Origin: Fragilaria crotonensis
Taxonomy: Eukaryota; Bacillariophyta; Fragilariophyceae; Fragilariales; Fragilariaceae
Assembly: GCA_022925895.1 (NCBI GenBank)
Contig: JAKSYS010000026.1
Coordinates: forward strand, 62,001 to 126,000
DNA length: 64,000 nucleotides
Reading direction: 5' to 3'
This document shows positions 32,259-44,878 of the stretch, piece by piece. Position numbers and translations under genes: made by a program. Positions within the stretch are counted from its first letter, which is position 1. The number at the start of each line of letters is the position of its first letter. Under the pieces are notes generated by a model. It was not told where the DNA came from. It searched no databases and was given only the letters and a program-made list of their open reading frames with translations.

Positions 32259-34978
32259 CTAAACTGCCTTTTCAGTGCCGTCCAAAGGGGCTCCTCCACC
32301 TGTTCCAAAGTCTGAACCTTTGGGACTTCGATGCGGCATTTGTTCAAGATCCTTGAATACAAGAATTGGCTGTCGATAGACATTCTCATCGAACGCATCG
32401 GCAACATTCTCGGCTCTCTTTTTGTCAAGATCAACCGCTCGTTCCAAACTGAGATACTGTCCCGGATCTTTATACAGCTGTTTGAATACTGACATCATTG
32501 TCACAGTATAAAATGTAAGTGGCAACAGAACCATGGGCTGATAGTATCCCTGTCGCAGGACGGTGTATCCGATAAGAGTAACTTGTGCCGCAACCAAGCC
32601 AACCATGGTCCGGTAGCAAGCCGTAGGGAAGAAAACACCACCGCTCTCGTACGTCGATGAGTATACCAACAAAAGTTGTTTCTTGTAAACCACAAACGCA
32701 GCAAGAAAGTACAGGGCCCCAACTGGCAAAATGACCGGCGAAATTGTGGCGTAGGTGAACATGATGACAACAACCAGCAACTGATTTGGGTATTGTCGAC
32801 CAAGTCGCATCGGAATAGGCTTGTACTCCTCCTCAAGTTCTCGCTGTGACATGATTCTCTCACGACACAGCAGAGAACCGAGAATTCGATTTAGAAGAGG
32901 TCCAACATTCAAAAGAGTCAACGGCAAGCCAGCGAGTATCTTGGTAAACAGGAACATCACGAAATAACCGACAACGGTGGGTAGACTGATCCCAAGAATT
33001 GTAAAGGCATTCGACGGATGGTCTAGAATTTCAGCCAACGAGTCCAAGATGGAACCAGCAGTGACTGTCACATACACATTGGCAAGTTGGTAGTAGAAGA
33101 ATCGCTTCAGAACGGAGTGCTGGGTGTCAGACTTTGATTTGCGTCGCTCAACTTTTGACGCAATCCATTCGAAGAATGGTGGGAGGGCAGCGATCAGTCC
33201 CATTAATGCCAAGACTGGAAGATATCCATTGAGAAAAGCAGCAAAATCGCTGGTAGTGGCATGGGTAACCCAACTTAGCCCAGGGATTGTGGATAACGAA
33301 TTCAGATTCGCCAAGGCTTGGACTGCCGCAACAGGAACGGACCAGAGAACGGCCCCAAGAGCCAGAAAGAAATCAACAGTCCACTGTCGACCTTCACTCC
33401 AGGACTTATCGATGTGAGCATTGTTCCATTCTACATCTCTGGGATCAGGAGCCATTTGAACGCTCAATACACCAGCTTCGTGAGTCAGAGGCGCTCGCAC
33501 GGCACACGTTACACTTGCAAGGTCGGTGAATGTAATGAATCCCGTTGAAGTCAACGTCCTTCCCACCATGGTATCAACCACAACATCAAATGGTCGATGT
33601 AACGTCGCGAGCCCTCCAACAAAAAAGTCGACGCCGAGCTTTCGAACAATCAAGAACAAACCGCTACTCAGGTTCAAAGTTCCAGTAGAAGAAATCATTA
33701 AGCCATCTCCTTCACTTGAAAAAATATTTGAAGGCGATGCTCCCAAAAGGCCAAGTGAATGGGATATCCATTCGCTGGCACGACGGCTGTTTTCGCCGGT
33801 GCTGGCAAGTTTCATTTTTTCCCGCTGCTTTTCGGCAACATTTTCATTCAAAATTGTCAAGTACTTGGTGTAGTATTGGATTGAGTCCACCTTTTCTCCT
33901 CGCGGTGGTAATCGCGGGTCATCTTCCAAGAGACCAACTCGTCGCCCAAAGACATCCATGTACTTGTGAGCGCCCACTCTGTGACATGGTCTCTTCTTGA
34001 GTACCTCCAAGATTGCTTGACACTTCTCCAATCTCCGTACCACCTTGTCTCTTCGATCATACAATTCCACCAAATCGGGTACATTCAGAACTATACAACT
34101 CGCATGGATGTGACCAGGAAATAATTCATTGAAATAATCATGCAACGCATTATCACTTCGCAGTTCATTGGGAATGTCTTCCACGAGGAGCGTGTATCGC
34201 TGCTGCGGATGGACGTGAGAATCGCCCTTGGCGAGAAATTCCATGCGGCATTCCACGTAGTGTTTGTATTCCTCATTGAGTAGGAAAATAAGGTAGGATG
34301 TCTGATTTAATGGTTACAACCCTCGTGTGAGTATTTTTAGATTTACAGCAATGCAAAAGGGCGCGTGCAAAAAGAGACGTAACTCACCAGAAAACACATG
34401 AATCCAGTTGGAAACCAGAGATACCAACTTCCTGATTGCAAATTGGCCATACTCAAGTGATACCAACCATGCGCATCATTTCCACCAGATGCATACACTG
34501 GCCACAATATCACAATGCCCCAAAGACCGGTCACGGACGTGATTTGAAAGCAAAATCGAATGTATCGCAAGAAAAAGTAACCATCCAACCCGACAACATT
34601 TCGTACTTGCGACCAACTCACTCGCAGAATGGTTGGAACCCAGTTGAGAGGTAACATTGATTTGGGTAGCACAATATCTGATGGGCGATTATTCCGATAT
34701 ACTGACGGCACCGCACGAAAGGCAAGTTCGTAGAGCAACAGAAGGACCACAAAGATGACTGCGTTGACCCTCAGCGATGTGATAACGGCCGATACTTCAA
34801 CATCCGTGGCTCCATGAACAGTCCCAGATGCAGTTGAGTTGATATGAAGCACATCTGGTAGATGGCCCCAGATATCGAAGGAATTGTCATGAGTGTCGGG
34901 GTCTGGGTCGACACTGATATCAATGACGTCTACTGTTTGGAGTAATCTTGATGGGTCTTGTAGATTGATAAACTCCAT
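32259..34978 (-). CDS. OSCA/CSC1 (TMEM63)-type calcium-permeable channel
   Basis: Spliced model: exon 1 34388-34978 (197 codons), intron 34302-34387 (86 bp, GTGAGT...TCAG, phase 0), exon 2 32259-34301. The protein has 877 residues. Exon 1 gives the N-terminal late-exocytosis/RSN1_TM region with three membrane segments. Exon 2 continues through SYLIFLLNEEYKHYVECRME into the cytosolic PHM7 domain (YTLLVEDIPNELRSDNALHD; FITFTDLASVTCAVRAPL), then the RSN1_7TM domain with about seven helices (residues about 495-770) and a cytosolic tail. The family forms osmo- or mechanosensitive cation channels in plasma or internal membranes. It is divergent from the pyruvate carboxylase gene, with about 730 bp between start codons. 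Confidence 0.9.
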
Positions 34979-35707
34979 GTTGAACAACAGTTGTCACGTT
35001 GTCACAGCCTTCGCAAGGGCCACTTCAGGAGAGAGCTTCGAAAGGTTTTCTTGCTAAGTTTACGATTTGTTTGTCGGCATGGAGTGTACAGAGAAGAAAG
35101 GGAAGATATACAGGAGTATCAAAGTGTGCGAAAGCCTACTCCGAGTGTTTCTCGGAGTTTTTATGCGGTCTCTATCTCCGTGTACGACGTATCTGCATCA
35201 TCCTACTCAAAGTACATGAACATGCTCATAACGTGTTATCACTGATTGTCGATTAGTCGGTTGTACCTGTACTGGATTATCACGTGACGGTGAGGAGGTC
35301 ATTTAACTGCAAACACGACTTGAAATGATGACCTGATGACTGTCGACTATGCCAGTCTGCAAACACAGGCGACTCAACAGACTAAAATTTTATACTTATA
35401 TGCAGATTTTTAGACCTGATAATGTTGTGTGATGCGTCCACCTGCCACACGCAGCACGCAGCCACCGACCATCAAGTTGAAGACTTCAACTGTTCTCTCG
35501 AAAGATATCAACCATAAAAAATCTGAAAGTCGTCGCTCGAGTAGTATCCTGCCACCAGGAGCAGTTCTCATTTCATTGACGAGCTTCGCATCTGAGCATC
35601 AAGCTTCGCGTTTGACAGGCATTATACTTTCTCTGGCGCTGATTTTCATCGGGTGTATTGCTTCTTCAGCAGCTTTAAAAAGTCTAAACGATATCGGAAC
35701 ATCCACG
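34979..35707. other. Divergent promoter region between OSCA-like and pyruvate carboxylase genes
   Basis: The gap is 729 bp. The frame of pyruvate carboxylase stays open upstream to ATG 35432 and would add 92 residues with a hydrophobic patch (LTGIILSLALIFIGCIASSA), so an upstream start cannot be excluded. The downstream ATG gives the better targeting peptide. Confidence 0.5.
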
Positions 35708-38700
35708 ATGCTTCGTTCTGCCTTATGTCGAGGCTTCCAAAGGCAACCAAAGAGCCAATGGCTCCGCCCTGTTGCGTCGTTTGAAAGATTCAAGAGCACA
35801 CCAGCAGCATCAGTAGCAAGCAGCGCCCACGCTGCTCCTCCCTTTACCAAAATCTTGGCTGCCAACAGAGGGGAAATCGCAACACGCATCAATCGCGCTG
35901 CCTCGGAACTGGGCATCCAATCAGCAGGAATATATTCTTATGAAGGTGAGTTTGTACTTGCTGCAGATGCGAATTGCATCGCTGTGTGAGTGGACAATGG
36001 TACTACACTTGAGAGATGGAAGCCGTTTTCACAGGTTCGCTTCAATCTACGGTCGAGTTACCATACCGGTGGCTTGATACGAAGTGAAGCTCAATGAGAA
36101 TTTCCGTGCAACAGTGTTTTTGTTCTTCTGAATTGTGATTCACAAGCGAGTCCCACGCCGAGAAATCTCTAATAACACATGTCTGGTGCAAGGTATAAAA
36201 TGCTAACATGCTCTCCGCCTGCAGATCGTTTCACGCAGCACCGCTACAAGGCCGACCAAGCGTTTCAGCTCGACCAACACAAATCACCAGTAGCAGCCTA
36301 CTTGGACATTGATACCATCGTCAAAATCTGTCTTCAAAATGGCGTTGAAGCCGTCCATCCTGGCTATGGCTTTCTCTCAGAAAATATGAAGTTTGCCTCT
36401 GCTCTTGAACGAGTCGGAATCGCTTTTATTGGACCAACTGTCGGAAATCTCCAAACCTTTGGAGATAAGACATTGGCTCGTGAATGTGCCATCAAGGCGC
36501 ATGTCCCCGTCATGCCTGGATCGGATGACGCCTTTGCGACTGTGAACGACGCCCGTTTGTTCATCAACGACCCCGCCAACAGGTGCGGTTACCCCGTTAT
36601 TGTCAAGGCTGCCATGGGCGGAGGAGGGCGTGGAATCCGTGTCGTACTTACTGAAGAAGAGTTGGAACCCATGTTCACTCAAGCCTCCAATGAGGCACTT
36701 AATGCATTCGGCGATGGACGTTGCTTTGTTGAGAAGTATATTACTTCCCCTCGTCACATTGAAGTTCAGTGTTTGGGAGACGGTACCGGCCAGGTTGTCC
36801 ACCTATGGGATCGCGACTGCTCGGTCCAGCGTCGCCATCAGAAAGTGATTGAAATGGCTCCGGCACAAGATTTGCCGGAAGAGACTCGTAAGGCCATTTT
36901 GGACGACGCTGTTCGTCTTCTGTCTGGCGCCAAGTACCGCAATGCAGGGACTGTTGAGTTTTTGGTGGACAAGACTGGAGCGCACTACTTCATGGAAGTC
37001 AACCCTCGCGTGCAAGTCGAGCATACCGTGACGGAGGAGATTTCAGGTGTCGACATTGTCCAGTCACAGATTCTCATTGCGTCTGGTAAAACTCTGGATG
37101 AATTGGGCTTGACACAGGATCAAATCCAGCCCCCTCATGGCTTCGCCATGCAGTGCCGTGTGACAACTGAAAACCCCGCCCAAGACTTTCGACCTGATAC
37201 TGGAACCATCGACGTCTTCCGCATGCCAGCAGGCATGGGTATTCGTCTCGACGACGGCCCAGGATTCCCTGGAGCCAAGATCTCGCCTCATTACGACTCA
37301 CTTCTTGTCAAGATCACGGCCAAGGCCCGGAATCGTAAGGATGCTGCGGCGAAATTGGTCCGTGCCTTGAAAGAATTCCGTGTGCGAGGAGTCACTACCA
37401 ACAAGTCGTTCTTATTGAACGTCTTGCAGAACGAAGAATTCTTGAACGGCGCTGTTGACACTGGCTTCATTGCAGCCAATCCTGGTCTTCTTGCGCCATT
37501 ATCGGAACAAGATCGCGCTCAGAAGCTCTTGCATTACATCGGGAATGTAATTGTCAATGGAACCCCGAAAGAGCTAGGAGCAGTGGGTCCTCCGCCAAGT
37601 AAGGTAAATCCTATTATTCCCGAGCTCCCTGTGCCAGCTCCGCCCGAAGCGCCGTCATTGAAGAGAGTGTTGGACGAACATGGGCCACGGGCATTTGCAA
37701 AAGCTGTTCGAGCCAATGAAGGTCTCTTGATCACGGACACTACATGGCGCGACGCCCATCAGTCCTTGCTCGCAACTCGTATGAGAACTGCAGATATGCT
37801 TAACATTGCGCCTGCAACCAAGATTGCTCTTCGCAACGCCTATTCCTTGGAGTGCTGGGGAGGCGCTACGTTCGACGTGGCGATGCGCTTCTTGCGCGAA
37901 TGTCCCTGGGATCGTTTGGGTGATCTTCGAGAAGCGGTTCCAGATATTCCTTTTCAAATGCTTCTGCGAGGAGCGAATGCTGTCGGTTATACATCGTATC
38001 CTGATAATGTTGTGTTCGAGTTTTGCAGGCGTGCGAAAGAGCACGGAATGGATGTATTTCGAGTTTTCGATTCTTTGAACTATCTTGAGAACATGAGATT
38101 GGGCATCGACGCTGTCGGTGAAGCAGGTGGAGTGGTCGAAGCAGCGATCTGCTACACCGGTGATGTCTCGGATCCCAACCGAGGATTTTACAATTTGGAA
38201 TACTACCTCAAGTTTGCAGAGCAGTTGGATAATCTTGGCATTCACGTTCTGGCAATTAAAGACATGGCAGGGTTATTGAAGCCAGATGCAGCCACTATGC
38301 TCGTCGGCGCTCTGCGCCAGGCGCACCCGGACTTGCCGATTCATGTGCACACACACGACACAGCCGGAACCGGCGTCGCGAGTATGCTGGCTGCTGCTCA
38401 TGCAGGTGCAGATGCTGTGGATGCTGCCATGGACAGCATGTCCGGAACCACATCTCAGCCTTCTCTAGGTGCCCTGGTGGCATCCACCGCTGGTACGCCA
38501 TGGGATACTGGCCTATCATTGCGCGAAGTCAGTGCTGTAAACGAGTATTGGGAAGAATGTCGCGGACTGTATGCTCCATTCGAGTCTGGTCAAAAGACTG
38601 GAAGTGCCGATGTATACATCCACGAAATGCCAGGTGGCCAGTACACAAACTTGCTATTCCAATCCGCGCATCTCGGTTTGACGGGGCAGTGGAGCCATGT

Positions 38701-39601
38701 AAAAACAGCGTATGCCACAGCGAATCGCTTACTGGGAGACATTATCAAAGTTACTCCTTCAAGCAAGGTCACTGGCGACTTGGCTCAATTCATAGTGGCG
38801 AATAAGCTCACCGAAGATGAGGTCATCGAGAGAGCTGAAAGCCTGAGTTTTCCAAACTCTGTTGTTGAATACTTCCAAGGCTATCTCGGCGTCCCTCCAA
38901 ATGGATTCCCAGAGCCTCTCCGAACTCGGGTACTGAAAGGAAAAACTATTTCGGGGACAGACGGCCTTACATGCTTCGAAGGACGGCCTGGTGCTGACTT
39001 GGCACCCTTGGACTTGGACGCTGCTCGTCGGATGCTCGAGGAGAAATGGGGCGAGAAAAAGATTCGTGACGTCGACGTAATGTCGCACGCCATGTATCCA
39101 GCTGTATTTGAGGATTACATGCTGCACAAATTGGATTTTGGTCGATTGAGTTACATTGACACTCGCACGTTCTTGACGGGTATGGAAGTTGGTCAGGAAT
39201 TGACAGTGACTTTAGAACCGGGGAAGCAGCTTGTTGTCAAGCTTGTTAGCGTTTCGGCACCTGACAAGGAAGGATTAGTAACCATCCAATTTGAGCTGAA
39301 CGGATCTCCTCGGCAGCTGCATGTCAAGGATAAGAATCGTGTTGCCGCAACTGTTGCGAAGCCGAAGGCCCTAGTCGGAATCGAAGGAAGTGTTGGTGCG
39401 CCTATGCCTGGTGTTGTTCTTGAGACCAAGGTGAAGAAGGGTGACAAAGTCAAGAGGGGAGATCCTCTCGTCTCTCTGTCCGCCATGAAGATGGAAACCA
39501 TGGTGGCGGCCCCTGTGTCAGGTACTGTGACGCGCGTGGAGGTTGTTGCTAACGATCAGATTGATGCAGGAGATCTGCTCGTTGAAATTACGGAAGATTA
39601 G
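35708..39601 (+). CDS. Pyruvate carboxylase, mitochondrial
   Basis: Spliced model: exon 1 35708-35945, intron 35946-36224 (279 bp, GTGAGT...TGCAG, phase 1), exon 2 36225-39601. The 1204-residue biotin enzyme makes oxaloacetate from pyruvate, bicarbonate and ATP. The N-terminus [20 protein letters not shown] looks like a mitochondrial presequence. Biotin carboxylase domain (about 55-510): [39 protein letters not shown] and [15 protein letters not shown]. Carboxyltransferase (about 600-900): [30 protein letters not shown] and [11 protein letters not shown]. Allosteric/PC tetramerisation region next, then the biotin carrier domain with [10 protein letters not shown], whose central Lys (39488-39490) should carry biotin. 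Length and order match single-chain pyruvate carboxylases. Whether the product sits in mitochondrion or plastid is inferred from the leader only. Confidence 0.96.
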
Positions 39602-40401
39602 GGTAGAAAATAGTTGCGTTTTGAGGAGCGATAAGCAGATGAAGAATCGATTGAGTTCGGAGCGCACCAGGCACAAGTGAATACAAGTATACTTATATGA
39701 AATGCCTGTATTACGCGATCTGCCAATTCTCTGCGAAATGTATATAGTGGATGTATAGATACGGTACATATATTACATGGAACAGGTGCTTGTACATGGG
39801 AAATGACGAAGTATGACTTAAAATCGAACTTTGTGAAATTCTTGAATTAAAAGTTACTTCTTTTCAGAAAATTATTCACTTTCTAATTTTTTGTCTTATG
39901 TCTGTGTCTGTGACATGTAATTTTTCATCAAAACAGCACGTAACATCACCATATCTTCTATCCGCCTTACCTATTTTCCACGGAATGTCTGGTAAATAGG
40001 GTCAGAGACACACCGAACTCCAGAGAGTAGGACCGTGCTAACAATGTACTGAGTACATAGTACTGGAGTACCTGGTATATTTCACTCGCATTGCTACACG
40101 GCATCCTTGCACATAGAGTTCGGAAAGAAGTCATGAAAATGACCCAAATCTCCTTAAGTAACCGATATTAGGACACATTTGATTTGTACTCAACTAAGTA
40201 CGTCATGGCCCTAGGTGATGACTGACATCATAATACTACTACGTGAGAGTCTGATGTCCCGTTTAGCAACTGCCCAACAAGAAGTACGTCAGGTCATTCG
40301 TCAGCCAGCGGAATTCTCAAACTAGACATCAAACTCTCACATAATGCCTCTCGTTTCTCACAAAAAGTAGTCCTCAACACTTGTCCACCATCAAAGACGC
40401 A
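39602..40401. other. Intergenic, upstream of the first acidic-family gene
   Basis: About 800 bp: the 3' flank of the pyruvate carboxylase gene, AT-rich to about 39900, then the promoter region of the small acidic-protein gene including the shared motif at 40282-40304. Confidence 0.5.
40282..40304 (+). promoter_or_regulatory. Shared upstream motif, copy 1
   Basis: AAGTACG(T/C)...TCGTCAG recurs before all three acidic-family genes; this copy is 23 bp and about 100 bp before the ATG. CGTCA (TGACG on the other strand) is a bZIP-type core; binding is inferred only. Confidence 0.35.
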
Positions 40402-40845
40402 ATGCATCAGTTTGAAACTTCTCTAGAAATGAGCTTCGATCACAACAGATACACTTCCAAGAACGATGATTCCCAGTCTACCGTCGAGCAGCTGCCTCAA
40501 GACGAAAGCAACTCCATCGACACGGATCATGCCAATCTGTCACAATCGCTCCTTTTTCATGACGCGCCGCACGATGGGGCTACTTATGCCAATACTGCTG
40601 AAATCTCACAAGGAGAGGACACTGCATTTGGCGATCTGCAATATCAACAGGCTGACCCCTCCAACAGTGGTCAATGCGACGACGAATGCAGATATCATTT
40701 TTCCTTTTCCGACAGCATCGGTTTCTTTCGCCATGACGAAGGGGAGGGAGACAATGACGAGATCGACGACGAAGATGACGAGGGCAGTATGTGCGACTCC
40801 ATCAGATTGACAATCCGACGAAGATCGAAGGCGCGCAATCTGTAG
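40402..40845 (+). CDS. Small acidic protein, family member 1 (unknown function)
   Basis: The 147-residue protein has no signal peptide or membrane helix. Most of it is polar, rich in Asp, Ser and Gln. The C-terminal third has YHFSFSDSIGFF, a run of acidic residues (NDEIDDEDDEG) and the ending SMCDSIRLTIRRRSKARNL. This ending is shared with the two genes at 41759 and 48767 (CDSIR(V/L)T(V/I)RRR), so the three are paralogues. The acid-then-basic tail suggests an interaction or nuclear-localisation segment, but no known domain was recognised. The ATG at 40402 is the first in the frame; the frame is open slightly further to a TTG. It is the most divergent copy. Confidence 0.7.
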   Translation: MHQFETSLEMSFDHNRYTSKNDDSQSTVEQLPQDESNSIDTDHANLSQSLLFHDAPHDGATYANTAEISQGEDTAFGDLQYQQADPSNSGQCDDECRYHFSFSDSIGFFRHDEGEGDNDEIDDEDDEGSMCDSIRLTIRRRSKARNL

Positions 40846-41337
40846 TCCTCCGACCAAGTGCAGGGGTAATGGGAATGCATGGCCCTTCGTGCTTTAAGCT
40901 GAACATTGAGGCTTTTCTTGACGTCGAGAAGAGACTGACTACGACCATTGACTACTAAACATTCTAACACGAAAACAAAGGTGACCTAGAACAATGCCTT
41001 CATTTGTGTCTCCATACTTGCCATCGAGCTACTGGAATGCCTGGTATAGTGGTATAGTTGAGGTTCTGCAGGAAAGGTCATCCGATCGGGCGATTCGAGC
41101 ATAATTCTTAATTTGACATCTCAGAAGTTTATTCTCTGGCGATCTCAATTTGATATCGGGCTGGTGTTTCTACTCTACTCTACCGTACTTGGTACTCTGA
41201 GTACTCCAGAAGGCGAGAGTAGAAGAATTGGCAAGGGTGTAGTAGACTATCACAATGCTTTTATCAGTGTTGGTATGATGTGCTGCAATTTGATGCCCGA
41301 TTAGACACGTCTAAATTCTAAGTAGGGACAGGAAAAA
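40846..41337. other. Intergenic, no gene
   Basis: About 490 bp between family member 1 and the left segmental-duplication copy. It has GTAC-rich patches (41180-41215) and no coding signal. Confidence 0.45.
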
Positions 41338-41475
41338 TATTCATACGTACGTGAATTGTCAGAGTCATTCGGCCTGACGATTCAGGTACTGCGCTATTTC
41401 CGACTTCCTGCCGTAATTCCGAACTAGGGGTGTCGGATGTACCGTGGAGCGATACTGCGCTATACCCGATGACGA

Positions 41476-41496
41476 AAGTACGCACGGATTCGTCAG
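41476..41496 (+). promoter_or_regulatory. Shared upstream motif, copy 2
   Basis: AAGTACGCACGGATTCGTCAG, 21 bp, about 280 bp before the ATG of family member 2. It differs from copy 3 at two positions. Confidence 0.4.
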
Positions 41497-41758
41497 GCAA
41501 CGTACTACCATGTAGTCATTCAAAAGCAAGGTACTTAGGGTTGACTACCATCCGGTAAGCATATATATGATTTCCACTACGACAAAGGGAGTATCCATTA
41601 TCAGAGGGCCCTTCTGCTCCTGCCGCATGTGCTGCACGAAATGACGCTTCTGCTCTATAATTCGAAATTTTTTACGATGTCCTGCCTCACAAAGATATCA
41701 ACGCATACTTTCCAAAACGATTACTAACGCAATACATCAAACGGCAAGTTGTTCCATA

Positions 41759-42226
41759 ATGAATCCCGACCACAGCAGATGCGCTACCAACAATGAAGAT
41801 AAGATTAAGTCTTCCGCCCATCAGCTGAAGCAAGACGACTACATCTCGATTGGAACGGATGGTGTTAAGAATCCACCTCATCTACGCCAATTTCAATTTG
41901 GGCAGCGTGATCAGGCTACCTGTGCAAGCGGTAGTTCAGGTGAAGTCTCAAAAGCAATCGACAGCTTGTTATTAATCAAGTTTCAAGATTTCATTGTCGA
42001 TTCTTCCAATAACTGGCAATGGGAAGATGAAAACAGTTGCAATTTCTCTTTTGCAGATAGCATAACGTTCCTTCCTGACGAAGACTACTACGAGGAGAGA
42101 GATAAGGGCGAGAACGACGAAGACGAAGATGACGAGGACAGTATTTGTGATTCAATAAGAGTTACTGTCCGACGACGATTGAAGCAGAGCACCATGTCAT
42201 CATCCGATAATGAATACTCCGAGTAG
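41759..42226 (+). CDS. Small acidic protein, family member 2 (unknown function)
   Basis: The 155-residue protein starts MNPDHSRCATNNED and is highly similar to member 3 throughout: HQLK(Q/H)DD(Y/F)ISIGTD, FQFG(Q/L)RDQATC, SSGEVS(K/Q)A(I/L)DSLLL. The C-terminal part reads CNFSFADSITFLPDEDYY, an Asp/Glu run, then SICDSIRVTVRRRLKQ. No cleavable signal, membrane segment or known domain was seen. The conservation of the frame across a segmental duplication that has diverged in its flanks suggests that the protein is under selection (inference). Confidence 0.75.
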   Translation: MNPDHSRCATNNEDKIKSSAHQLKQDDYISIGTDGVKNPPHLRQFQFGQRDQATCASGSSGEVSKAIDSLLLIKFQDFIVDSSNNWQWEDENSCNFSFADSITFLPDEDYYEERDKGENDEDEDDEDSICDSIRVTVRRRLKQSTMSSSDNEYSE

Positions 42227-43599
42227 GGGAGGATAAGTAGCGTCTAGTCAACGTAAGGATTGAATCATAGCTCCCGATGGATCGGGAATGTGAAAACTGA
42301 CTGTACATAAATTAAACTCATTGTTCATGAATCTGCATACAACAAGCATACAACACACTCAGCTTATTGGAAGGCACTGAAGGTGACCTTGTTCGCTCCA
42401 TAACACATTTTTGTCGCTACATCAGTACCAGCTCCGAACCACGAGACGTATTTGCGGGGATGCATGGTTCCAGGGGGTGGGAGAACGTAACTAACCTGGT
42501 GGTTAACTGCTGTCCAGTTAATAAACCCCGCAAAATATCTTGGCAGTTAACTAACTCACAACTACTACCCCAGGAGCTAACTAACGCACTACAACAAGAA
42601 CCCTGCATCAGAAGGCCGTTTTTGTTAACTATGTCAATAAATGGTTACTTTTTTGTCGTAAGTGATACATATTTTGTCTAAACATAATTTAGGTTTTCCA
42701 TAAGAAATCACATTACTGTCCGGTTGAAGTATTTCATTGTATGATTTTTACAATGTTTGTTCTATTATCACCACCTTAAATGTTGAGCAATGAACATCTT
42801 TAATTTTGGCTGAACATCTTTAATTTTGGCTAAACATCTTGTTTTTCTGCATGGTAACTTAGAACATACGTTAAACATATCTGGTAACCATAGGCAACAC
42901 CCATAATGCTGCGGTGCATACATGACATGTTTGATTTCAATATGTTGATATTCAAACATCTGTTGTTTTCTGATGCCAACATGTATAATGCAGTCATGTC
43001 AATTGTTGGTATGTGAAAAGAAAAGGGAATCACATACCATTATGTACCAACTGCCATATCTGGCATACCTTAAAATATTGCATTTGCTTGATCAATCAAA
43101 TGTGTTCGTATTGCAACACTCTTCACTTTTTATCTATCTTCAAAGGCACATGCAACCACACGGATGTGAAAAACCAAACCACCCAAGCATGGGGCCCACA
43201 CACACACCCACTATCCTTCTTTGCACATTCAAAGTGTTCCATGCCTTTCCTCCGGTACACCAGACATGGACAACAATGACATGACTGCCATCCCCGTGTC
43301 AACTGGGTGACATGGTTTGGCCCTCTCCTGCTGCCTGGCAGGTAAGGTCCGCACAACGCCATTTTGGACATCAACGGGATCTGGCCAGTCGAGGAAACAA
43401 CTCAACACCAGACCATCACTGGCAACAGTTGCAAGCGCTGTCCTCCCCGTACACTTCTTCCACAACAACGACAATCAACACGCTGCCTGGCGCGGACTGT
43501 GCAGTTTATTGCAGAGGAAATGAAGGCGGTAGGAAAGGGTTCAACAACAGCGCAATGATCGGGCGAGAGTCAGAGTTATGAACTGGTTGGTTAAACAAC

Positions 43600-43670
43600 A
43601 ACCCCCAGGATTCGAACCCGCGCCCTCACGCAGAGGATCAGTAGTTTGAACCAACTATGCTATGCCCTAT
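43600..43670 (-). repeat. tRNA-like pol III promoter (A and B boxes): tRNA pseudogene or SINE head
   Basis: On the minus strand TAGCATAGTTGG (43651-43662) fits the A box consensus and GGTTCGAATCC (43608-43618) the B box, with normal tRNA spacing. The T arm forms mostly, but the flanking bases do not pair as an acceptor stem and the D arm is poor, so a working tRNA is unlikely. Confidence 0.45.
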
Positions 43671-44181
43671 CCCCTATGTATATAGATATGAATGATATAC
43701 ATATATAGATACTATTTAATAATCTTGTCTCCAAAAGTCATCACTGTCACGAATCATGTATGTACTTCTTCAATTTTTTGTCACCAACATACATGAAATA
43801 TGCCCTTAGTACAGCAAGTCACATGTATTGAAAATTATTTTTGCGAATTATGTACACAGTTCTGAGTGGATTATTGTATGATGCATAGACTCCGACCGAG
43901 TACAGTCTAGTATGTATGCCGTATTTGAAAAGTAATACATATCCATATAAGATTACGTAGCACAAAAAACGGTGGATATAGTAGTAAACACGTATGTGTG
44001 TTTGAACAGAATAAAAACCTACATTGTTGTAGTTTTGTTGATTGTTTGAGATTAAAAACAAGAACGTCGCAATCGTGTAAAGTATATGTCGAGCAAGCAT
44101 TATATTGCAATGATTGATCCATCTCTCATTTTCAGTTGATGTGATTAAGAGCAGTAAACGCATTTTGTTACTGTCATCAAC

Positions 44182-44878
44182 TTGTTGCTTCCGCTTACAC
44201 TTCTTCTTGTTGCTCTGTTCCATTACCCATCAGAATTGCCGGAGGAAGGAAGGCACAGAGCCCGCAAAGCTGCGGAGGAACAAAGGCGCTTAGTCCGCGA
44301 AGCTGAGGAGGAACAAAGGCGCAGAGGAGTCCGCGAACCTGTGGTGGAGGAAGGAAGGCACAGAGCCCGCAAAGCTGCTGAAGAGTCGAGACGCAGTGCC
44401 CAGGAAGGCGCAGCAAATCCCTTTGAGGACATGCCGCGACAGCAAGGAAAACGGTACACCATCTCCACCACCGGCAAGTGCTGATACCTGGACAATTATT
44501 AGCAGCGTGCCATTAATGGAAGAGTGGGGTGGCTGGAGTTCCGAGGGCATCAAACAGTTCAATTTCCTGAGGGCGTTAGTGAAAGCGGACCGGGAAGCGG
44601 ACAAGAATTGTGAGGACGAGCCCAAACGGATGGAAAAGTTGCTGATGGATTTCTGCCAGACAAAGGTCGGAATAAAGGACACGCAGGATGACGAGAACCA
44701 AGACGGTGCGGGAGATGGTGCTAACAACAACGCAGCGGCACGGGCAAAAGACAAGCAATGGAGAATGTTGAGGCAGAATGGGACTCTGATGACAACTAGG
44801 AGTTTGTTTTACTGCCATCCACTTAAAAATGCAGTAGAACGACTTTCGTGCGAACATTATCTGTTGTATCAAAAGTAA
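44182..44878 (+). pseudogene. Transposon-encoded accessory protein remnant
   Basis: Two overlapping plus-strand frames look coding. The first has Glu/Arg-rich coiled-coil repeats (EEGRHRARKAAEEQRRLVRE, with the unit repeated about 113 bp later). The second, from about 44460, holds PLMEEWGGWSSEGIKQFNFL, RALVKADREADKNCEDEPKR and ends LSCEHYLLYQK. The W..EG...F..L...V..DR pattern recalls second proteins of eukaryotic DNA transposons (remembered, not searched). The frame change near 44450 suggests decay. A host gene is less likely because the piece lies inside the inverted-repeat pair. Confidence 0.45.

Larger units (their letters stand above)
41338..42421 (+). repeat. Segmental duplication, copy A
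   Basis: Homologous to 48361-49441. Shared landmarks in order: TTCATACGTACG with GTCAGAGTCATTC, GGTACTGCGCT, the upstream motif, the gene, and the 3' flank GATTCGCTCC/GTTCGCTCC...AACACATT(T/G)TTGTCG. Similarity is clear inside the gene and patchy outside. Confidence 0.8.

Noticed and set aside
37655-38245. 196-codon minus-strand frame
   Set aside because: Antisense shadow of pyruvate carboxylase.
43600-43670. Functional tRNA gene
   Set aside because: No acceptor stem and a poor D arm; kept only as a tRNA-like repeat.
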